Shown: positions 57,557-64,000 of the stretch, piece by piece
Layout: each line of letters starts with the position of its first letter
Position numbering within the stretch: position 1 is the first letter of the stretch
Source: Adiantum capillus-veneris
Lineage: Eukaryota > Streptophyta > Polypodiopsida > Polypodiales > Pteridaceae
Assembly: GCA_014529385.2 (NCBI GenBank)
Contig: CM043959.1
Coordinates: forward strand, 52,449,753-52,513,752
DNA: 64,000 nt
Reading direction: 5' to 3'
Notes under the pieces: generated by a model
Told to the model about the DNA's origin: nothing
Databases searched by the model: none
What the model saw: only the letters and a program-made list of their open reading frames with translations
Translations under genes and position numbers: made by a program

Positions 57557-57786
57557 TGTTGGAATCAGGGTTGCAAGAAAACACACACAACTTGGAGAAG
57601 ACAAAGGAAGCTCAAAGAACACAACATAGTGGGTATTACTTAGTGTGCAATGGAAAGATAAGATACCCCTAGAATGATGGGTGTATTTACAATGCATGGG
57701 AGGGGAAAACCTCCTAACGAGGGGAAAAATGCCCCAATTATCCTTAGTGTGTTCACACACATCACTATCACACGTATATGGTAACA
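57557..57786 (-). repeat. 5' LTR of copia H
   Basis: 230 bp. The plus strand begins TGTTGGAATCAGGGTTG and ends TATGGTAACA, followed by the target copy CTAAA. Confidence 0.92.
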
Positions 57787-57860
57787 CTAAACACTTGTAG
57801 AAGTTATGTTGATCCCCATTTGTGAACCTAGACAAGCCTTAATGAGCATAATCCATTAAA
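57787..57860 (-). pseudogene. Element I gag N-terminal part right of copia H
   Basis: The minus strand reads SRFTNGDQHNFYKCL, matching YRYINGDQFNLYNCL in element B gag (about 26250). It continues on the left side of H at 51033 and below as KNLYAFTHTDTQ (B: KLLYVYTYEVDRQ). This shows that H inserted in gag of element I. Confidence 0.75.
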
Positions 57861-59968
57861 ACTCTCATGGCTTGGTTGGTTTCGATGAATCTCATGTTGA
57901 TTTTGTTGATCAGCAGATGCTTGTCCTCTAGGTCTTCATCAATTTTCTCTCTTGTATTTCCATGCTTCTCCTCTAGGTGTATAATGGCTAGTGTGGTTCT
58001 CAATGAGGTGCATAACTACCTGGCAAAGATCCATGAGCCATGCCTTGAGGTGTGGTGTTGTATATTTGATATGTCTCCATATTTTCCCTCAATCCCACTA
58101 TGGAAGGTGTTGCAACACTTCTTGTGGTTTGCCCATCTTTGAGTTGAGTAGAAAACCCATGTGGTGGATGCTTTGTCATGGTTAAGGCTCACTCAATACT
58201 TTCAAGATAGTCTTTGATTATCTCACCTCGGCAGGTCTCTCAAAAGTCATGCCTTTGTGACCCTTTGGTCTATTGAAACTAGTTTTGAATACACTAAAAT
58301 TTTGGAAGTAGGAAACCTATCCAATTTGGGCTCTTATCCTAGCTTTGCTTGACTCAATTTGGAGTTGGGTAGCAAAAGTGAGATCTTGGTAAACTGCACT
58401 TGAAATGGCACTCAAAATAGTCTCACGACTAGGACACAAGAACTTTTGCTTGTATCTTGGTCTCCAAAGGGTATTTTTAGCTCAAACTTGAGATATAAGA
58501 TGTACTTAAGTATATCTACACGCTCATCAAGTCAGATATCCCCACTATGAAGAGGTACAATGGATCGCAATCCATGACCCCCCATCAAATCAGTAGCTAG
58601 ACAAGGTCATCTATAGACTATGTACCAGTTTCCACCAATTTTTGATGTCGGGGGGTATGGATTGCAATCCATGTTCCACCACAATTGTACTTAATCTCTA
58701 AAGAGCTTGTTACACTCTATGTCTACAAGCTATATCTCAAATCTTTTTGAACTTGAAATTATTTTGATAGGTCAAATGCGAAACCCTAGGGCTAGTCTAC
58801 GATTTCGATTTTGTCTTCTGTTTTGATGTCTTTTGATCCAATTTGCTCATTTTTTTCCAAAATTGGACTTGGGGATATGTTCCTTGTATATACACTATAG
58901 TCTGGGAAAATTTCATGTCAAACTTTCACCATGGGGACATGGATCATGATCCATGTTTGGAGGCCAAAGTTGATAAAACTTCACCCAAAGCTTGCCCTTG
59001 GTCTGTTGATACTAGATGTATGATTTTTATGTGATTTAAACTAGTTTTGGTCAGCCAAGATTAAATCCTAGGTATATTTTAGCGATCTTTGGCTATCTTC
59101 TTTTTAGGTCCTTTTGGTCACCTTTTTCAATTCTTTTTGCAAATTTGACTTTGGGAATATGTTTTACATGTCTCTACTACTCACTGTTCATTTTTCACTT
59201 AAAATGTCAGATGAGGTACATAGATCGCAATCCATGCTCCACCTCCTTTTGACATAAAACTTTTTGAGCTTGTATTCCCTGCTATCTGGAAGCTATTCCC
59301 AAAATCTTCTTTAGTTTGGATAGGAAAAAGATGAAAATTGTCTTTTTTAGCTCAATTGGATCCCGAACTTTGGTTTTTGCCAAATGAAGTCATTATCTAT
59401 CAATTGGTCTTTGTTATGCCGATTTTATCTCAAGGATACATTAATTGTGATCAATGTTTCACCACAGATTCAGCTTCTGTATTTGCTTCTGATGAGTTTT
59501 TGAGGTCCTTTGGCACACTCTTTCTAGTTTTGAATCAGCTTTTAGGTCTCTACCATCAAAGTTTCGGAGTTATGGTCTTCTTTGCCTAAAATATGTTTGT
59601 CTACTCTTTTTGACCTGATCCTTTCAGTCCAATTTGATGGTGATAAGTCCTACTTGCCCTACTCATATATGCTGGGAAGAAACAGGAAACAAAAATAAAC
59701 ACAACAATTTAAATAAAGTCATAATGCAAAATCAAACAACACCCTCAAAGAAATGAGAAATTTGCAGAATGAAATGCCTTTGGCTATCTCACTCATAATT
59801 CTCTTTACCTCTGGAGAATAGATCTAGCAAGTCCCCAACTTCTGAACTCTATCAATTACTAACCCCCATTTGGCTACTTTGATGCTACTGTAAATGGAAT
59901 GGAAAGACTAATCTTTGGACAACAAAACCCAAAATAAGCACTAGGTCACTCACCACATAAGGATCATT
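57861..59968 (-). repeat. Element I leader with a second, different palindrome series
   Basis: Between gag and PBS, palindromes occur at 58560 (ATGGATCGCAATCCAT, arms perfect), 58657 (ATGGATTGCAATCCAT, perfect), 58937 (ACATGGATCATGATCCATGT, perfect 20 bp), 59219 (CATAGATCGCAATCCATG, one arm mismatch) and 59439 (CATTAATTGTGATCAATG, decayed). Spacings are 97, 280, 282 and 220 bp. Three sites share a preceding GAGGTACA or GG-TACA type word. The layout copies that of element B, but the palindrome letters differ. No protein-coding frame was seen. Confidence 0.85.
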
Positions 59969-59986
59969 CCCCAACAATGGTGCTAA
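59969..59986 (-). promoter_or_regulatory. Decayed tRNA-Asp PBS of element I
   Basis: The minus strand reads TTAGCACCATTGTTGGGG where B has TTGGCGCCGTTGCCGAGG. Most differences are C-to-T or G-to-A, as expected from methylated-cytosine decay. Its place next to the LTR start supports the call. Confidence 0.7.
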
Positions 59987-61050
59987 TGTTAGTGGGTTGC
60001 CGCACCGAATGTCCATAGCATAACTTTCTAGCACTAACGTACTCATATCAATACTCAGTGAAGTGACTTGGACGGGGCACAAAGACTCTTTGAGGGTGTC
60101 AATCCTCAAGAAATGCACCTAACAAGCAAATGCATCAGTCTCTACAAGCTAATCATCACCTCAATGACCATGAAATCTGTCTATGTCCTATCTCACTCCT
60201 TTGGGTCATCACGTGTTTTCATTGACTAAATGGACTTGGATAGCTACAAAACTTTAGGGGAAGCTATATTAGGTCTTAGGAGACAAGCCTACATAATCTA
60301 ACATCATTTTGACAAGGTAAAAAATCCATGATCCATCATGAACAACCAGGTCATAAGAACTACAATAGAAGCATTCAAATAGGTTGTCCTAAGGTCTAAT
60401 ATCTCTCTCCTATCATCAAAACAACATAAAATGGAGTTTTAAGGATGCAAATGTAAAGATAAATCCAAGAAACACTTCGCAACAAACTTCAATAGAACTT
60501 ACAATTCTTACACTCAAATTAAAGTACAAGAGACAAGGAACACAATGCAAGTTTCAAAATCAAAATAGGATTACCCAATCATTAGAAAAGTCGATTACAA
60601 GTTAGAGCTAGTTGGTTGCTTGAGCGCACGTACATAGAGCTTCTTTTGTTCTCCAAAAATAAGCCTCCTTTTATACTAAGGTTATTATCTTTTATATTTA
60701 GGGCTTTCTAAATGGCCAATGGCTAGGCTCACATGGGCCGTTACAAATATCATGAAAGAATTACAACTCATAGAATAGATCTACTACTCTGGAATTAGGA
60801 TTTACACATGGTATAGATACACTAGGTTGGAAAAATAATAGATTACAAATATATTAAAAATGTGGCATATAGCTAGGTGGGCATTCATATGCTGAAATGT
60901 CCAAACACTTCTCCTTGGCTGCCTGCTCTCGAGCATGTTGCTTAAGAGCTTGCTATACTTGGGAGGTGAAGAACTAGTTGAGGGAATGGAGGTAGATGTG
61001 TGGGAGGGTAGGGGTAGCGAAACTGATGGACTTCTACTCATGACAAAAGG
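59987..61050 (-). repeat. 5' LTR of element I (right edge approximate)
   Basis: It starts TGTTAGTGGGTTGCCGCACCG (plus), collinear with B (TGTTAGCGGG) and J (TGTTTGCGGG). At about 336 bp inside is AAATCCATGATCCATCATG (60322-60340), a decayed version of the element I palindrome. A GGCCGTTAC word near 60738 parallels GGCCGTAAT in B. The outer edge was not found; the length is taken from B. Confidence 0.65.
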
Positions 61051-61159
61051 TTGGCACTTTTTTTGGTAGTACTTAGAGGCTCAATAGTGGGCTTTGTCAA
61101 TCTTTAGATTGCCTTGTATGTGTCATGCAGTAGAAACAAACCCACACAACCCTGGGCGT

Positions 61160-61431
61160 GGAGACCCTTGAACTTGCTAGATGATCTAGACCCACTGGAC
61201 TAGACCTGACTAGACCAAGCTAGACTCTACTAGACCACTCCTACTAGATAGGAGCGTGAGAGACTAGACCAAGCTAGACGAGGGGGAAGCTGGTCTAGAC
61301 CAAGCTAGACCACACAAGCAAACTAGACCAGGCAAGGGGCTAAACTAGCTAGCTCCTCAACCATGTATTCTCAGTGGAGTGGAGTGAGACTTCAGTTGAG
61401 GTCCCCCGGGTGTGCCAAAAATGAGAGCACC
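61160..61431 (-). repeat. Leader of C-family element D with CTAG repeats
   Basis: On the minus strand, after the LTR come GGTGCTCTCATTTTTGGCAC and CTCAACTGAAGTCTCACTC, nearly as in element C. Many TTGGTCTAG repeats follow, including GGTCTAGACC at about 61293. The element is cut off to the left near the LTR of element I. Confidence 0.7.
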
Positions 61432-61988
61432 TGTAGCCAAAAAAAAGTGTGTGGTGCTCTCTACAGTGGGTGTTCCTCATTGCAATATGCTCACTCCAAT
61501 AGGAAGAAAACACAACACAGCAATGGAACCAACAACTCAAAGACACAACAATAGACTCAGAACACCATGGAACTCAACTAACTCATGGAACAAGTATAGG
61601 CTCTGGCTAGAATCACACTTAGCTTCAAGCCCAGGACTCACGGGTGCAACGGGGTGTCGAGGATCCAATGTGTAGGGAGAGTGCAGATGTGCAATGTTGG
61701 ACACAAGACACCAAACTCAAGATGCTAGACCATAGAAAGTAAATGATGCATATAATGACTGGAACCAACTACACATATACAATCATAAAGAGCCACCAAT
61801 AGCTAGTACAATATCCCAGTCCAGCTAAGTTTATCTCCATATTGTAGTGGTGGTGGTCTAACCATGGTGTCCACTAACCACCACCGGTATCTCTGCTAGG
61901 TATTAGGTGAGAGTCCGCCTAGTGTGAACCCCGGACCAACTGTAACTAGCTGCATGTCCTATGCAAGGGACATTATAGACCTGCTACA
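61432..61988 (-). mobile_element. LTR of a C-family element (D), minus orientation
   Basis: The plus strand starts TGTAGCC and ends CCTGCTACA, 557 bp. The minus-strand reading is collinear with the C LTRs (TGTAGCAGG, caggac, gtgtccact, ACCACCAC, gagcacc). It is more diverged than the C LTR pair. It has only its 5' leader on the inner side, so this is a truncated element. Confidence 0.75.
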
Positions 61989-62398
61989 TGAACTAGATCC
62001 ATATAGTAAGGATAATGCAAAATTCAAACATACTTATTTTGGAGTGTAACCTTGGATGCCATCAGGGGACATTTAGCACGGATCAATTTTGGTAAGTGAA
62101 GAAAAAAAACAAAACATAAAAGTTTAGTACTCAATTTGGAATTAACCAAAGTTGAGGGAATGGTAGAGAAGAGGCTTTATAAATGAAAACCATATGGTAG
62201 TGACACTCCCTATGCCAACCCATTTGAGGATAACAAATCAAAGATGTAATGTAGTAGGCCAATGGTAGCAAAAAGGAAAACCAGTCTAAGTAAAGTCATT
62301 CAAAAAGTAGAAGCATTTTCAGAGCCCTCTACCATGTTCGAAAGGCGGATGTGCCACTCCATTTGAGAGGGGTATGGGAATTAGGGAATGGTTAAGTC

Positions 62399-62494
<96 letters not shown>

Positions 62495-62695
62495 CCCACC
62501 CCCAACCCTGAGAATAGACCGCACTTGGTGGAGGATAGTCCACCAAGCGGATCTATCCTCCGCCAAGTCATGTATATCCAATAGTGATTTGTTGGAATGA
62601 GGTTTATGAGTCATACAAAACCATGGCATAGAGGAGATCCTTTGTGGTGAATTTCCTCCTCTTGGATTTTGACCAAGGTAGCTCTAGGAGGTTCA
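61989..62695. other. Intergenic stretch with (GA)n
   Basis: No gene is seen. A long uninterrupted (GA)n tract fills 62402-62494. Frames through it are artefacts of the repeat. Confidence 0.7.
62402..62494. repeat. (GA)n microsatellite
   Basis: About 46 GA units in an unbroken run. Confidence 0.97.
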
Positions 62696-62699
62696 TGGC

Positions 62700-63597
62700 A
62701 GGTGTTCTTTTGGGGTCATCCCTTGCTCGCTGCACTTGAAACAGCGATTATCCTTGCATTAACGCTCAAACTCTTCAGGAGAGAGTTTATTTTTGCCTTT
62801 GTAAACTCCCTTCTCTTAGCTTTGTTGGAGTTGCCCTTAGGAGACTTTTGGACATTGTCCTTCCCCTTAGGCTCATTGGAACCCTTGTTTTCCGTCGGCT
62901 TAGAATTTCTTTTATCCCCCGTTTGGAAATTGATTTGAAAGGCCACCATAGTATGGTGTATAACCGCCGATATGGTGCATGGCCTTTGGGAGTTGACATA
63001 CTCCGCCATTTCTATAGTTAAGCCCGCACAAAATTGTTGCTTTTGCTCTCCAAAATCCAACTTTTTGAAGACAGTGTCTTTGAGTTGTAGGTCCCAAAAC
63101 TTGTCTACATATTTGTGAATGGATTCATAGGGAGAGAGCTTCAAGCTTCACCATTCGGTGAGTACTTTTTCTTTGGCATCGTTGGCCAAAAACTGCTTCA
63201 TAACGGAAGCTCTTAAAGCTTTCCATGTTTGTGGAGCGTCACCATTGGCCAGTAGGCTACACCACCATTGCCTGACGGACTTTTGAAAGTGCATAGCTAC
63301 ATGGTGTAGCTTAGAGGACTCCATGAAGCCCTCATCTCCAAATGCCACATAGAATTGTTGGATAAAGGCCAAGACATTGTCTGTAGCACCAAAAGTGCCA
63401 TCGTAGGTAAGGAAAGAGATGCTCTTTGCTCTCTCTTTGAACTTCTTGAGCTTGAATGACCTCTTCCATGCGGCATAGGATTTCCTATGGCCTCTTATTT
63501 TTTATGGTTCAAAGGTTGCACCATCACTTTCTTCAGAAGATGAATAATTTGAGGAAGATGGAGGAGAGGGTGACCTCTTTCTCGCCTTTTTTCTGCC
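62700..63597 (-). pseudogene. Ty3/gypsy-like gag (element K2)
   Basis: The minus-strand frame at 63372-63148 reads MAFIQQFYVAFGDEGFMES, FQKSVRQWWCSLL and MKQFLANDAKEKVLTEW. After one TAG it continues in 63144-62716 with KLSPYESIHKYVDKFWDLQL and FCAGLTIEMAEYVNSQRP, a retrotransposon gag domain. A Lys-rich linker leads to a knuckle remnant, CFKCSEQGM, at about 62720. It is better preserved than K1 at 2.6-4.0 kb and shows that K1's duplicated segment is normally single. The upstream acidic/Ser-rich region is cut at 63598 by the LTR of element J. Confidence 0.8.
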
Positions 63598-64000
63598 TGT
63601 TTGCGGGTCGTCGCAACGGACGTCCATAGCATAGCTCTCAAGCATCAACATATTTATCAATATAGGGGAAGCGACTCGGATGAGGCATGGAAACTCACTA
63701 GGTTGTCACTCCTGATGAAGTGAACTTGAAGAGATGCAACTACTAACTATACAAGTAAATCAAACGCATCACCGCCAAGTAATCTGACTATGTCCTTCTA
63801 CCCAGCTCTACAGTCGTCATGCCCGTTTACCATGCAAATCTATTCGGAATCGCACGAAACTTGAAGGGAAGCTTCAGGGGACTATTAAGAGTATATCCTA
63901 TCACCGTCACAGCATTCTGGAGAGGTACAACGATCGCGATCGTTCGTCCCAAAGTCAACAAAAACAGCGAACAGTTGATCCTAATGGGTCGTTTTAGGGT
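63598..64000 (-). repeat. LTR of a third B-family element (J), runs off the window
   Basis: It starts TGTTTGCGGGTCGTCGC, collinear with B and I, and is preceded by K2 gag sequence rather than a PBS. It is therefore the outer edge of a 3' LTR of a minus-strand element lying to the right. At 63929-63944 is the perfect palindrome AACGATCGCGATCGTT, 331 bp from the LTR start; B has its palindrome at 339 bp. Confidence 0.8.

Larger units (their letters stand above)
51038..57786 (-). mobile_element. Ty1/copia element H (minus strand, inactive), host of element T
   Basis: LTRs at 51038-51263 (3', 226 bp) and 57557-57786 (5', 230 bp) match those of element F in reverse. The target copies are CTACA/CTAAA (one mismatch). 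The PBS is at 57543-57554 and a polypurine tract follows the 3' LTR at 51264-51275. The polyprotein runs from gag (57.26 kb) to RNase H (51.4 kb). A small LTR element, T, splits it in the protease/pre-integrase region. H itself splits the gag of element I between FYKCL and the KNLYAFTH segment. Confidence 0.9.

Noticed and set aside
62319-62629. Frames with Ser-Leu or Arg-Glu runs
   Set aside because: They are translations of the (GA)n tract on both strands.

Overview
The window is repeat-dense nuclear DNA from a large plant genome. It is about 40% GC by eye and rich in microsatellites. The coding potential is almost entirely nested, mutated retrotransposons. Plant features include plant-type primer-binding sites (initiator Met-tRNA for the Ty1/copia elements, tRNA-Asp for the large LTR elements), Ty1/copia polyproteins, an L1-like LINE and many CpG-decay substitutions. 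A fern, gymnosperm or other large-genome land plant fits. The sequence alone does not settle the species. No intact protein-coding host gene, tRNA or rRNA gene was found.

Layout. 0-2.6 kb: unassigned repeat debris. 2.6-4.0 kb: gag/protease remnant of a Ty3/gypsy-like element (K1). 4.26-5.05 kb: LTR-like promoter plus PBS, followed by an orphan copia RT fragment. 5.05-6.47 kb: locally duplicated non-coding DNA. 6.47-13.76 kb: a histone H3/CENH3-like pseudogene on the minus strand, split by a 6.8-kb copia element (F, 6859-13678) that itself carries a 1.65-kb insertion. 14-16.3 kb and 35.6-37.2 kb: two halves of one minus-strand LINE. Between them lie an orphan copia-type LTR (16.35-17.0 kb) and a plus-strand LTR element C (17021-34940). 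C is in turn split by the minus-strand element B (18389-30768). 37.4-47 kb: a likely LTR with a tRNA-Asp PBS, then mostly unassigned AT-rich DNA with LINE ORF1-like scraps. 47-61 kb: element I, a diverged relative of B, split by minus-strand copia element H (51038-57786). H is itself split by a small non-autonomous LTR element T (54188-56137). 61.2-62.0 kb: a C-family LTR and leader (D). 62.7-63.6 kb: a second K-type gag (K2), interrupted by the LTR of a third B-family element (J) that runs off the window.

The most unusual signal belongs to the B/I/J family. These elements encode gag, zinc knuckles and one or two retropepsin-like domains, but no visible RT or integrase. In B, the leader between PBS and gag holds a degenerate tandem array of about 300-bp units, each centred on a 16-bp palindrome (GTCTATCGCGATAGAC). 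The core of the same palindrome sits about 335 bp from one end of the LTR. Element I has the same layout with a different palindrome (ATGGATTGCAATCCAT type), and J has a third (AACGATCGCGATCGTT) at the same LTR position. The dyad symmetry is kept while the letters change. This looks like a co-evolving cis-recognition system: an RNA dimerisation/packaging signal or a site for an element-specific dimeric DNA-binding factor.

The second notable find is the H3/CENH3-like pseudogene. Removing copia F and one copy of its 5-bp target duplication rejoins the histone reading frame exactly.
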